From positions 68,717-132,716 of the forward strand of contig WELB01000091.1 of NCBI GenBank assembly GCA_009602725.1: a DNA stretch of 64,000 bases, in the 5' to 3' direction. The DNA comes from Spirogloea muscicola (taxonomy: Eukaryota; Streptophyta; Zygnematophyceae; Spirogloeales; Spirogloeaceae). The position numbers and the translations under genes were made by a program. The notes below the pieces were generated by a model. It saw nothing but the letters and a program-made list of their open reading frames with translations. It had not been told where the DNA came from and did not search any database. Positions 1 to 11,025 of this stretch are shown one piece after another; the first letter of the stretch is position 1, and each line of letters starts with the position of its first letter.

Positions 1-43
<43 letters not shown>
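1..43. repeat. Poly-T homopolymer at window edge
   Basis: The first 43 bases are an unbroken run of T. It may be a real homopolymer or an artefact of a contig edge. Nothing else can be said from it. Confidence 0.9.
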
Positions 44-44
<1 letters not shown>

Positions 45-226
45 TGCCTCGTCCCCCCGTTTTCACTCTCTCAGTCCATCTCAACCCCTTCCTCCACTTT
101 GCCTGAATGATTTTGGCTGACAAGGTCTATGGTATACTGCGTCGTGTTGTCTGCGGAACGGCAGCAAGTGTCTAAGATCAGAGTCACATACACTGCACAC
201 ATGCCTAGCTCATACTGTCTTCAGCC

Positions 227-2311
227 ATGATATCCCTGCTGCAGCTCTTAGTGTTGCTTGCAGCCTCATTGCAAAGGCCTCGTTTTGTCCCCTTGGGGGT
301 TGACATGCAGCAGACCTGACAATCTTCATCTGGTCTACAGTCTGCTTAAATGGAGCGACCTGCAACGACGGGGCAGAGGGAACTGGCATCTGCAACTGCA
401 CCGCGGCTGGCCCTGGACGTTTCACTGGAGCTTTCTGCCAAAACTGTGTCGCAAATTATGACTTCCTCACTGGGTGTACCACAAGTATGTACCCCTCCCT
501 TCTGGAGCACATTCCAGTCACTGGGCGACAGCTCCATAAGTACTTGCTGCACAAAGTGTCTCCATGGCTTGGCAAGACATCTCATTACATGGCCTGCTTC
601 CGGATGTCGAGGCCTCTGACCAATCAATGATCGACTCTTTCGACTTTTGCAGTCATCGACCCGTGCCTCGGCTCCGATGTCGTCCCTCCCAAGGATTGTG
701 GCAGCGCTACCTGCACTTTCATCTCATCTGGAGTGGCTGTCTGCGTCTCTCCTGCGCCTGCCCCGGCGCCCGTCGTTGTGCCTCCCCCTCCACTGTGCCC
801 CCCCCAGGATGGCTCTTGCACTGTTGGAAGTGGCTGCTACGGCACCGACTGCACCTCCCAATGCAGTGAGTTGACATCTGCACTCACAACCTATCTGCAT
901 ATAGCTCACGACATAGTGTGAGGCCCGTTTCTCTTACTCATGTGATGGTGTGTTGTGATCGAAATGTGTGCTCAGTCTGTGCTAGCAGAAATGCTCCCAG
1001 TTGATGGTGCTGTCCCTTCTCTTTTCGTCTCTCCAGTCTGCCTGCATGGAGCTACATGTGATGATGGTCCTTCCGGGACCGGCGTGTGCAACTGCTCTAC
1101 GGCTGGTCCTGGCTTTTTCACTGGAGCTTTCTGCCAGAACTGCGTTTCCAACTACGACTTTTCCACTGGGTGCACCACACGTGCGTCCCCCTTCCTAGAA
1201 GCTCCAAGTGGCAGGCCTTCTTGCTGTGGCTTGTTGTGATAATTCTAGCAGTAGCTCAGTAGCCCAATTCCTTCAATACCGTAGCCACAAGGATGACTGC
1301 CTCCGTCTCTTTGCCTCCATGAGAGTCAGTGGCTTACCAGCACTCATGCTCAATCTGCAGTCATTGACCCTTGCTTGGGTGGCATCAACATTCCGCCGCT
1401 GGACTGCGGAAGTGCGGTGTGCACCTTCATCTCATCTGGAGTATCAGTCTGTGTCTCGCCTGCACCTGCACCCGCCCCTATGGTTGTGGTGCCTCCGCCC
1501 CTTTGCCCACCAGCCGATGGCACCTGCACCAAGGGGTCTGGCTGCTACGGCCCCAACTGCACCACCGAATGCGGTGAGTGCGGGCTCAAGCCCAAGGGCA
1601 ACACACGTCGTGCAAGGGCCGGCTACAGTGCTTCGTGCAAATGGACTTGCGGGTGGACAGTACTTTGCCACGCCTGCTCAACCCATCATCTGATGGTCGA
1701 CCTTGGTGCCGTGGTGCTCGGTGCAGTCTGCCTCAACGGGGCGACATGCTTTGACGGCGCCGGTGGCAATGGCACCTGCGACTGCTCGACTGCTGGTCCC
1801 GGCCACTTCACGGGCGCCTTCTGCAACAACTTCTTCAACAACTATGACTTCACCACAGGCTGCACCACAGGTACCGCCAGGCGCAAGAGCTCCTGGGGCC
1901 AATCTCGTGGTCTATGCATAACACATGGGGCTTGAGAGCTGCCGAACTCACAGCCAGGGACTGATGTGGGTGCCCATGAATGCGTGCCCTGCAGCGATCG
2001 ACCCGTGCCTTGCGACGCCGTTCCAGCCAGCTCTCAATTGCACGGTGCCCAAGCACCAGACGTGCGTGTTCAACTTCCCCGGCAATTCGACTTGCGAGTG
2101 CACTCCTCCCTACCACCGGTGTGACCTCCCTGTCCCTGGGTCTTGCCGCCTGCCTGCTCCGCCATCGCCGCTGCGGCCTCCCCGCCCGCCTCCGCCGCCG
2201 CCGCGGCCTCCACGCCCGCCTCCTCCACCACGCTCACCTCCTCCTCCTCGCCCACCTCGCCCGCCTCCGTCGCCGCCCCGGCCTCCGCACCCGCCGCCCG
2301 ACGCCCCTTGA
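227..2311 (+). CDS. EGF-like, proline-rich (HRGP-type) extracellular protein
   Basis: Predicted secreted cell-wall or surface glycoprotein. Two cysteine-rich exon types alternate: type A (48 codons; 341-484, 1037-1180, 1727-1870), with an EGF-like core such as GATCxDGxxGxGxCxC and FTGAFC; and type B (71 codons; 653-865, 1361-1573), with a central Ala/Pro linker and DGxCxxGSGCYG. All start and end in phase 1. The last exon (1995-2311) has six cysteines and then a Pro-Arg-rich tail typical of hydroxyproline-rich glycoproteins; the stop is TGA at 2309-2311. An ATG at 227 opens a hydrophobic, signal-peptide-like stretch (MISLLQLLVLLAASLQ), but no convincing donor links it to the exon at 341, so the 5' end is tentative. 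EGF-like modules often bind glycans or proteins; the ligand here is unknown. It is not a recognisable pherophorin. Confidence 0.75.
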
Positions 2312-3475
2312 TTGCTGCTTGCATAGCTCACCAAGTGAGCACCACAGGCTCATCTCAAGCCCTAAAACACCCCTGAGTTTCCTTCCCGCCTCCTGTACTC
2401 CGCAGCCTAACCATTTGCTGCTCCACCTCATAACATTGCCCAGCCCATCGCTAAGCTGCACCACAAGTATAACAAAACCTCTCCTTCGATGAAGCAAATA
2501 AGCAGCATCAAGCTGTCTATGGACCCCCAGTGTGCTGCTCACATTGTTTGCTACCTCAGTCGTCCCACAAGACACAATGAAGATGGCAGCCCCTTAGTCC
2601 TCGGGCTTTTTGCAGCTTAAGCTCTGCCTCACATGGTCTGAGAAGCAGCAACCTGTGGCCTATTTGGCTGCTCAACTTCATGGGCAATTTCCAGGACAAG
2701 TTGTGTACGCTTGTGCCCCTAGAGCCCCTAGATACTGAGAAATAGGAATACAGTACACTACAGCTAGTGAATCTACATGTGCAATGCTTGTCTCACACAT
2801 ACTGCTTGACACCAAAAGCTGCTCCCATAAAAGCGGCTGAGTTCAAGGAGCTCAGGCCGCCATACAGCTTCACTACTTTTTTGCTTTGCAATCTTCGCTG
2901 GTCTGCAAGAGCTGCAGTTTCAGCTCCATTACACTCCATAAATACTGTGAGACATATACAGGTATTTACATGTGATATTCATGACAATTGTGGTCATTCT
3001 TACATCCCCCGCTTCATGAAAGTTCATAGGTGAGCTGCGATGGCCACGCAAAGTAGATTCAGCGGCACTGACTTGCAACTGGTTGCTTGATGGTCATTAT
3101 TAGCCAGCCAGCTAACCTCACTTGCTCGAACTGGACCTTTGCTGATGCAACCTGGTCCTCTGCGGCAGCTGCAACACAAAGATCATGTTATGCTGCACTT
3201 CATCAATTGCATGCACTGCCGTGCTGCTTCTCATAAGTTTGTGTATGGAAGGGTCTCGCGCACCCCTTGCACTGCTTGATTCTACTTGGATTGTACCTTG
3301 TGGGTTCAATAACCCAAAGTGCTACTTGTTACAACTTACTCTGCACAGCAGCATAGTCATAAAGTGACTGGGTGAAGATCCATTTGCCTTGCTGCTGAAT
3401 AAGCAGGCTTGCGAAAGTGGAAGTCAATTCACGCTCAGATACTAGCTATACGGCCGCTGTTTTCATGGGCTGATT
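2312..3475. other. Intergenic stretch, no gene seen
   Basis: This is the downstream flank of the EGF-like gene. It is AT-richer than the exons. Only short open frames without splice support or recognisable motifs occur on either strand. Confidence 0.5.
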
Positions 3476-5237
3476 AGCAGGACGGACGTGTACAAGCACA
3501 ACAAGGTCTTCTGCTTAAGCAAATCAACAATTTGCGACCAGGAGAATTTGGCATGCGCATGAGCGTGCTGAATGCCGCCCTGCAAACGCGGCTGCGCTGT
3601 GAGAAAAGCGAAATTGGCCCGTCAGAAATCTAGGTCCTGTTTCTGAGATGGGAGGTCTGCAAGATGTATTTCTGATGGGCTTCAAGACCTGCAATTGACA
3701 ATCTGAAGTATAAGGGACATTGGTATCATTTTATGTCGAGCCCATGTAGGCCAAGCACATTGTCCAAGCAGCCTCCAGCTAGTCGACATGCTAATCTGGA
3801 GAAGCACTCCCCCAAGTGGAACGGTGGCCGAGGGGGCCAGCCCATAACACACATAAGCGCGAGCAGCACCGTTGGGAGCAAGCCCCTTGAGAGCGGTGCA
3901 TCGTGGCAAGGGTGTCAATCCGTTGTTCGTTCTTTTCTCTGGGCTGGCCTCTCCCAGCCACCGCCCTCTCATGGAAGCGTCTTTCTCAATCCGTGCTAAG
4001 CCTCAGTAACCCCTGGTCAGCAGGCATGGTCGAACAGACTGGCAACTAGCGCGGCGGCACCACATGCAGTGTATGCCTCATTCGACCATAGGGAGGCCGA
4101 CAAGGGCATCGGATGAATGACCGCTACGACCCGCAAGGTCGGCAACAAAGCGCTACAGATGAACATTGCTCTTCGATGTAGACCCACAACCAAGGGGGAA
4201 AGGCTGTAAGAGGCCAGCCCATAACGCTTCCATTCCTTTAGGCTGGCCTCTCCCAGCCACCAGTCAATCTGGCCGCGCTTTCTCTAAAGTGGAGAGCACC
4301 ACATTGGCCAAGTAGTGAGCCCAAGCAGCCTCCACACACTCCTCAACTATCGCAAGACCCGCAAGTTTGCATGACTGATAAACAGGAGACAAGGAGCTCG
4401 GATGGGCACTCAGTGCCGCTCTGACATCACTTGCGTAATTTGCAGCGTAAGACTGCAGCATGCAGCATACTGCACCATACTGAGATGCGGCAGCACTCTG
4501 TGGTGAAGGGGACTAGCCATGACATGGGCATATTGATGGCCACTGGCAAAGTGCCAGGCTGAGCAAGCGTTTGGGCAGGTGACAATATGGCCAGGAGGCA
4601 TGAAGCTGGGGTGAAGAGCTCTCATATCGGGTTGAAGAACTCTCTGTAACATTGGCCCGAGGGCTTCGATCTAGCTCCATGCTGTAGCCTAATATCTTGC
4701 ATGCTGGGTGCACAGGAGAATCTAAGAGGGCAATCGAGATTGAAATCAATGACCACCCACCTGGACCACTCTTTGAGTTGCACAGGGTAGAGATGCTAAC
4801 TCTTAGCGCCCAAGGGATGCCACTAGTGCACTGTCAAAAAAGTGAGTATCAATAGCTTGCCATCTGCGGAGAGACTTATAGACCACCAGAGTTGTGAGGT
4901 CCAAGCATCACATATGAGACAGGCGGCTGACGGCAGTGTTATAGAAGTGTGCAACGAAAAAGTAAGTGCTAGCAATCAGGTTTTGTCCTCCCCATGCTCA
5001 TCGACCTTGATGATCAAAACGTGACATGCTAAGATGGACCTTAGCAGAGTCCACATCATAGAGTGACTTGCAAGTCTTGCTCAACCTCTCCTATGGTCCA
5101 CTCCACACTCTCTATTCTCTGTCAGGAAAAGAGGTTTGATGGCACTGTCAGTCAGGGAGGTCACACAGCATTACTGGACTGGCAACCTTGCTGAAACACA
5201 CGACTCACGAGCCTATGAAGTGGAAGTCAATTGTTAA
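3476..5237 (+). CDS. Unidentified gene fragment (candidate exons only)
   Basis: Several plus-strand segments look like spliced exons but match no family I know. They are about 3476-3592 after a TTAG acceptor (contains LRPGEFGMRMSVLNAALQ, then GTGAGA); about 4711-4780 (contains RAIEIEINDHPPGPLFELHR); about 4924-4962 (ADGSVIEVCNEK, then GTAAGT); and a possible last exon 5125-5237 ending YEVEVNC and TAA. Phases between them were not all reconciled and alternative frames exist. If real, this gene ends tail-to-tail with AUG4 and overlaps its last codons by about 10 bases. It could also be chance open sequence. Confidence 0.25.
3786..4262. repeat. Hairpin repeat family copies (two)
   Basis: Two copies of the dispersed hairpin family lie here. 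Both end in GGCTGGCCTCTCCCAGCC (around 3942-3961 and 4243-4260) and both carry GGCCAGCCCATAAC upstream. The sequence between (3990-4200) shows no gene. The shared phrase CCAAGCAGCCTCCA occurs near both copies, which suggests a local duplication. Confidence 0.5.
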
Positions 5238-8200
5238 GTCCATATAGTGCTTGAATTCTCTTTCCAATGAACCCAGAACTTGGATGGCAAGCAGACAAGA
5301 CCTTGGTCAAGTCTCTGTATGAACTTGCGAGTCTGTCAAAGTCAACATTCGCATGCTCATACTCCTCCAGCCGCAATGACTGGCAACGAATCAAGCTTCT
5401 GCACCACTTATCAGATGAGCATGGAGCAGTAGTGCGGCAAGAATGCGGCTGCTTGCACAGCCTGACCAGCAGGCATTCTCATTGACAACCCTGAGCCCAT
5501 CTGTTTCTAACAGCAAATGAAGTATACCACATGTTTGTAGTCATGCTTGTACTCAGTGATTGAGCTGTCCAAGCTCTTCCTGCCATCAATCAAGGTCGGA
5601 GTATTTCAGATAATCCAGTGAGTACGGGTCAATTTAGGGCTGGCTCTGAGATACAGCCTCACAAGGCTATCTGAGCTTACCTCACTTCCTTCAGGGCCAA
5701 CAGGCTCTCTAGGGTATAGGTGTCCTTAAGCAGTTGCTGCTCAAGCATCCTGCAAAAGCAGAGATAATTGAGCGAAGCTCTTGTATAACCAATAAGACAA
5801 AACGGGCTGTCCTTCTGTAGTGCTACTTATGTTGAGTACCATGAGATGGAATTGTCAATGCCATGACCAACTTGGAAGTGCCTTGGCATGCACTTCGCTG
5901 TGCAATCCACAGTCAACACAAAATACAAAGGAAGTCCTGTTACATGAGCTTGGATTGCATTGTAGAGATTCGTTTGCCCTGCCACTCCATTCTCAATAGG
6001 TTCTGTGCAAGAAAGGCACAGCCTTGTGTCAAAACTGCCAATTTGTAGCAACTCAAGAGCACAATCCTTGACATACTGATATATTAACATTTAACAATAG
6101 CGATGACCATTACTGTAGTGTCAGGAGTATAATAATCAAGAAGAGCAGCAAACTTTGGAGTACTGAGCACATTGCATATACTACTGTAAAGAAAGTCCAC
6201 GTTATACATGGTCATGTTGCTGCTTCAAGCGAAAATTGCAGCCGACGTTGATCAGAGTCTTGGAGATCTGCTCTAACAACTGGCATAGCACACGATTCTG
6301 ATCAGTCAAAGTTGCTGTGAACTTGCGCATCTCTTCCTGGATGTAACCTTAATCTTAAACATGTTGCTAATCTTCAAGCTGTACAGTATCTGCCGATGAT
6401 AAGTGAGAAGCAAGACTGCATTGACAAGCTGCCCATGGTGCTAGGCACCACATAGGCGGTTGTCAGCTCAGGTTGTCCTTTCCTGCTCGGGTGAAGCACT
6501 CAGCAGGAGATACTATTGGTTGAAAGAGCAATCAGATCTGTGCATACTTGACAATATCCTTGACTCTGGTCCTGCACTGCTTGGTACATGCGAGGAATCC
6601 CATACAGCTCAGTCTCCTCCAGCCATTTCATTGATTTTCCAAGACTGCTTTGCTAGAAGGGCAAAGACTGGAAGTGAGAGAGGGGAAGGTTGCATTGGGA
6701 ACACATATGCATATCTGATGAATTGCGTTACAAAGCTGCTGCAACCTCAGGCTGATCATGAGAAGCTTCTTAGGCTTATATAGAGATTAATACATCATGG
6801 CAGTTTTGAGACTTGTAACAGAGATCCAATGCTATCACCTCTCTGCAAGTTGTTGACCTACACCTTCTGTTCCATCTGAGAGTAGTATGCACAAGCAGCT
6901 GTTGAGAAGTCAATATCACTGACAGTAATACTAGATGAAGCATCTGGCAAATGCAGCAAAGTTGTTGCTTGGTTGAAGCAAGATAGACAGAGTGCAAAAA
7001 AATCTGATAAAGGGATCTACTGAAGCTCATGAGCCTCCCCTTTTGCTGGCAATCACCTTGCCGAGGCGACTGCAGCGACATCAGATCTTTTATCCGTTCC
7101 TCAAGTCTACCCTCCACTTCTGAAGCCAAGGTTGCTTGAAATGTCATTGAATTCTGCAATCATTCAGCTCTTGTCAGGTCTGTGTGGGGTACTGGGTAAT
7201 TCAGCTTGGGCAGTTGCATCAAGGGTTTAGGGTCTAGGGTGTAAGGTTCATCAGATCCAAAGACACTTATTGCGCCATCAAAGATACAGACTATGCAAGA
7301 TTTGCCACCTTAGGACTGATTCGTTCGATAGTCTATAAGTCCCAACAGATAAGCAGGGTGGCTCACAGCAACTTGGCCCGCACTTTTGCTAGTGGCACGG
7401 TGAATTGTGTTTCAGCCTGCAGTGCTTGTTTGGTGACCCCGAGAAGAGTGTATTCAGACCCCTGAAAGGGCGTCGATGATGATGTAATCTCAACATGATG
7501 CAGTCTGTTAACGCCTTCCGTATGTTGGTCATCATGCCTTCCGCATATTCTGCCGTACTTTTCATTCTGTGGCCGTATCCCCAGAAGACCTTGTGAGAGC
7601 TGGAGGGCTTGAGAAGTACCAGCAAGTAGCAAGAAAATCTCTAAAGTACTGTAGACCTACAACACAGACAACCACAAGTGCAAGCAATAAGGAAGCTTTA
7701 GACATCAAGCACCTGCAGTGCACCTTTGCCACTAGTATCGAAGTAGTGTAAAACATCCTGATGGAGTGTGAAGGTGGGAAGGGAAGCTACAAAACCACTA
7801 TACTACAGTTGAGGAGCAATGGTCAATGACCAGGTGATGCTAGTCATTGGAGATTGATGTCTAAAGCTGACTGTGACAGAAGCAGACCGTGGGTTGGGAG
7901 TGCAGGCCAGCCTTGTCAAGCAAGTGTCGCAAGGATTGATCCGATGAAAGCGTGTGTTCCTTGTACTCAGCATGTTCTGCCAGCACATCACCATACTGCT
8001 CCAGCAGCTCAAGAGCCTCATAATAAAGCACCTGAGCACATATCTCTGAGAGATTGTTGAGCCAAGGAGGTCAACTGACAGTGACGAAGCCGCCACAGTG
8101 GAGTCACATGCCTATAAGTTCGCCTATAAGTTGGACAAGCTCACCTCAGCTACATAGAAACGAACCGCCACCTCCCGTTCCGCATGCCTTTCCTGCATAG

Positions 8201-8653
8201 TCAGCATTATCCTGAAAGGAATAAGTGAAGTAGGCTGATGCGCAGCATGTAGAGCGAGTGGCATCGCCCTAAAGAGAATCTTGGTGACAGGCAGCAGTTG
8301 TAGATAGCAAGCACAGGTAATTGCAATCAGAAATTGGATATCTGTTTGGTGGTGGCGGCACAAATATCAAAACCCCCCAGCCAAAGCAGGTATGTCATTG
8401 CAGCCCGAGTCAAGACTTTCATTCTGGGAGGCAGATTCTCTGCTGCAAGGAGCTACATTCAGCCAACGAAGTGCGATACACACAGATCGCCAGCGCCTGT
8501 TTGCAGAGGGGGCACGCAAACCTCCTGCAGCTCTTGAAAGACGTGGCGCAAAATGAGGGAGCCGTCTTCCGCCAAATGGTGCTCCTTTAGACGCTTCCAG
8601 AGGCCGCAGAACTCGGGGTACTGAAGCAACTCGTCTTCGCCAACCGACACCAT
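5227..8653 (-). CDS. AUG4: Augmin subunit 4 (AUG4/HAUS4)
   Basis: Subunit of the augmin complex, which recruits gamma-tubulin to existing microtubules for branching nucleation in the spindle. The match rests on my memory of plant AUG4. The N-terminal exon 8522-8653 has LAEDGSL (plant LAPDGSL). Later exons give REVAVRFYVAE/VLYYEALELLEQY (8145-8211, 7888-8031), LLGVTKQALQ...VPLAK (7384-7461), ATLASEVEGRLEERIKDL (7057-7153), a possible exon 6864-6943, RKFTATL..LLEQISKTL (6208-6336), 5944-6002, LLKDTYTLESLLALKEVR (5681-5749; plant LLLETYTPESIPALHKIR), 5531-5579, and the final exon 5227-5379 with VDFDRLASSYRDL. Phases agree from 7461 to 7057 and from 6336 to the TGA stop. The first intron, one or two exons around 7500-7800, and the stretch 6400-6860 remain unresolved. 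Protein is mostly alpha-helical. Confidence 0.82.
7223..7240. repeat. Telomere-like tract in an intron
   Basis: Reads GGGTTTAGGGTCTAGGGT, close to the plant-type telomere repeat TTTAGGG. It lies in an AUG4 intron. It is too short to indicate a former chromosome end. Confidence 0.4.
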
Positions 8654-9518
8654 GGTGCCTGAGGCATGTGCAGCGGAGCAGCAGGAGCACCCAGGCATGC
8701 GGCACAGAGCGGATAGAGGTGCGGCTACTGCGGATGGCGGAGAGCCGGCCGCGAGTCAGGCGCGCTCATCAAGGGAGGCGGCGGCGGCGGAGGGCAGGGC
8801 CTCGGCGGCGGCCTGGCGGCGGAGGCCGAGGGTGGTGGTGAGTGCCGGCGGCCACAGCTGGCGCATGTTTAAATGGCATAGAGGGCGGGAGGAGGTCCGC
8901 TTGGATCTGCTGGCCTTCCACAACAGAGAGAGAGAGAAAAAAAAAAAAAGAAAAAAAAAAAAAGAGAAGGCGCGCGGGGCGCATGAAATTGAAAGGGAGG
9001 CCAATCCTTGCCTTACAAATGTCCTGTCAACTGGGTAATGAGCTGGCTAAGGGGGACGCTAGTATCCCCGACTAAGCACAACATCAATTCCATCCATCCT
9101 CGTACTCACAGCACCCCTCGCTGCTGCCTCTGGCTCTGGCCAGGGGACCCACTTCCAGGAGCCCAGCATCTCTGATCTGCGGCTGCTTAGCAGGGGTTAC
9201 TGAGTGTCTCGTAGCAGCTTTGTTTCTGTTACTTAGCGCTTCCCCTGACCCATTGGAAGCTATGTCCAGCCCCTACCCTCTGTGGGCGAGCCATTCTCCT
9301 CTAGCTATGTCGTCTGGAGAGAAGGCGCGCGGTGCACATAAACTGGGAGGAAGGCCTATACAAGTCAATATACTGTTCCGGCAAGAGCTAGTGCAAAGAG
9401 TGGGGCTACACAAAGCAAGACCTTCTAACATGTAGGGCTAAGTTACAGAGCAAAAGCCGGCTGAAGCGGGGTACAGTACCTAGGGTGAGCACATGCAGGT
9501 CTGACCGGCTGGATTGGG

Positions 9519-9659
9519 GAAGAAAGGGCTCGCCCATTGAGGATAGGGGCTGGACAAGCCAGCCCAAAAAAGAATGAACAAAGAACGAGAAGGGGGCCAG
9601 AGGAAGCCAGAGGAAGCGCTAAGAAACCAAAGCACACAAAGAAAGAAAGCAGCTACAAA
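9519..9659 (+). repeat. Hairpin-family repeat, left arm of inverted pair
   Basis: About 141 bases that recur almost exactly in reverse orientation at 10708-10850. Contains CCCATTGAGGATAGGGGC, then the hairpin GGGCTGG-ACAAG-CCAGCCC, then an A-rich stretch ending near CAGCTACAAA. No transposase or reverse transcriptase frame is present, so this is a non-autonomous element of unknown class. Confidence 0.75.
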
Positions 9660-10477
9660 TTACTCAGTAACCCCTGCTGGATTGGGGAGCCAGCCGGAGC
9701 ACCGCCACAGAAGCCAGCGGCCTGACTTCGAGCGCGCCCAGCACGCTGATGAATAACGAGAGCTTGGGAGCGCTGCAAACTTGGTGAATGCGGCATATGT
9801 AACATGCAAATGATGCCTGTGGAATGCTAGTGTGCCCCAAGCTGCCCCCCGACTGCGACGGTGTGCGTAAATGAGCGAGTAAGTTATTCCCAAGGGAGCG
9901 AGGGGCTGTACAAAGCCAACCCAGAAAGAGAACAGCGCTTCCAAATTGACTGGTGGCTGTGAGAGGCCAGCTCAAAAGAATGGACAAGGTCTGGAGAAGC
10001 CGAATGGCGTAAAAAGCGAGATATTAATTAGCCAGAAAGGATGGACAAGTCCAAAGGGCCGATTGGCGCTAATATCACAGTATGCAATAGACTACAGCGA
10101 TGGGAGCTCAGTAACCCCGAGTCAGCAGCCGCAAGTTGGAATACGTTGCACAGGAAATGAGTCACCCCGACGAAGCCGAGAAGTAGCAGCCAAAGCGCGC
10201 AAGTAAGCAAGTATCACTCAGGATGGTCACTCAGTAGCATCTACTTAGCAGCCGCAAGTCAGAATTGACAGCTCACCTTGCAGTCCCCGCCGACGATTGA
10301 TGGCCCGCTGTGCAAGCCGCTGCAGGAGGTCCAGCCACTGACTGCCGAACGCCCCGTGCACGTTCACCGCCAGCGCCACAACGTCTCTCTCTCTCTCTCT
10401 CGCCACAACGTCATCAACCAGCGTCAACCAGCTGGGCCAGATGCTGGAGGAGGCAGAAAGAAGTGGCTTTCCTAATG

Positions 10478-10606
10478 GGGGCAAGGGCTGTGACAAGCCA
10501 GCCCGAAAGAGAGAAGGCGCGCGCGGTGCGCATGAAATTGAAAGATGAAAAGGCTCGCCGCCCATTGAGGATAGGGGCTGGACAAGCCAGCCCAAAAAGA
10601 ATGAAC
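10478..10606 (+). repeat. Hairpin-family repeat copy
   Basis: The most complete plus-strand copy of the dispersed family. It has a first hairpin ending GACAAGCCAGCCC, a middle block GAAGGCGCGCGCGGTGCGCA followed by TGAAATTGAAAG, and a second hairpin GGGGCTGGACAAGCCAGCCC. Related copies lie at about 8960-9000, 9250-9360, 9905-9990, 14204-14290, 20341-20480, 32940-33060 and 33195-33340. Confidence 0.65.
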
Positions 10607-10707
10607 AAGAGCCCGAAAGGAGTCACCAAAGTGGCCTTTTCGAACGCGGCGAGGGCTGCGAAAGGAGCTGCTTCGTTAGGAAGTGCTGCCACGCCTCCGC
10701 TCATCGC

Positions 10708-10850
10708 TTTGTAGCTGCTTTCTTTCTTTGTGTGCTTTGGTTTCTTAGCGCTTCCTCTGGCTTCCTCTGGCCCCCTTCTCGTTCTTTGTTCATTCTTTTT
10801 TGGGCTGGCTTGTCCAGCCCCTATCCTCAATGGGCGAGCCCTTTCTTTCC
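10708..10850 (-). repeat. Hairpin-family repeat, right arm of inverted pair
   Basis: Reverse complement of 9519-9659 with near identity over about 140 bases. The arms are about 1.05 kb apart and could fold back. This arm ends about 175 bases before the TMEM120 start codon, so it sits in or near that gene's promoter. Confidence 0.75.
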
Positions 10851-11025
10851 GCCGCTCAGCGCGCGGCCCCGCCGCCATTCCCAGCGCGTTCAGCGCGCGC
10901 GCCCGTCAGCTGCGCACCGCGGCCGCGTCCCTCTCGCCGCTCCTGAGAGCACCAGCTGCTGCTGCTGCTGCCGCCGCCGTCGCTGCGCTGGCCGGCGCCG
11001 GCTGCAGCGGAGCGGCGGGGCGGCA

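Larger units (their letters stand above)
8655..11025. other. Repeat-rich intergenic region
   Basis: The region between the divergent AUG4 and TMEM120 genes holds an A-rich run (about 8937-8962), many copies of the hairpin repeat family, a CT microsatellite (about 10383-10402), and the start of the GC-rich TMEM120 leader. Open frames here fall within repeat copies and share motifs such as GAGQASPKKNEQ on both strands. I see no host gene. Confidence 0.55.

Noticed and set aside
4264-4461. 65-codon minus-strand frame (ending LEKARPD)
   Set aside because: Protein-like composition, but it stands alone next to a repeat and matches no family I know; not enough to call a gene.
9537-10878. Frames sharing GAGQASPKKNEQRTRR on both strands
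   Set aside because: They are translations of repeat-family copies, with no transposase or other domain.
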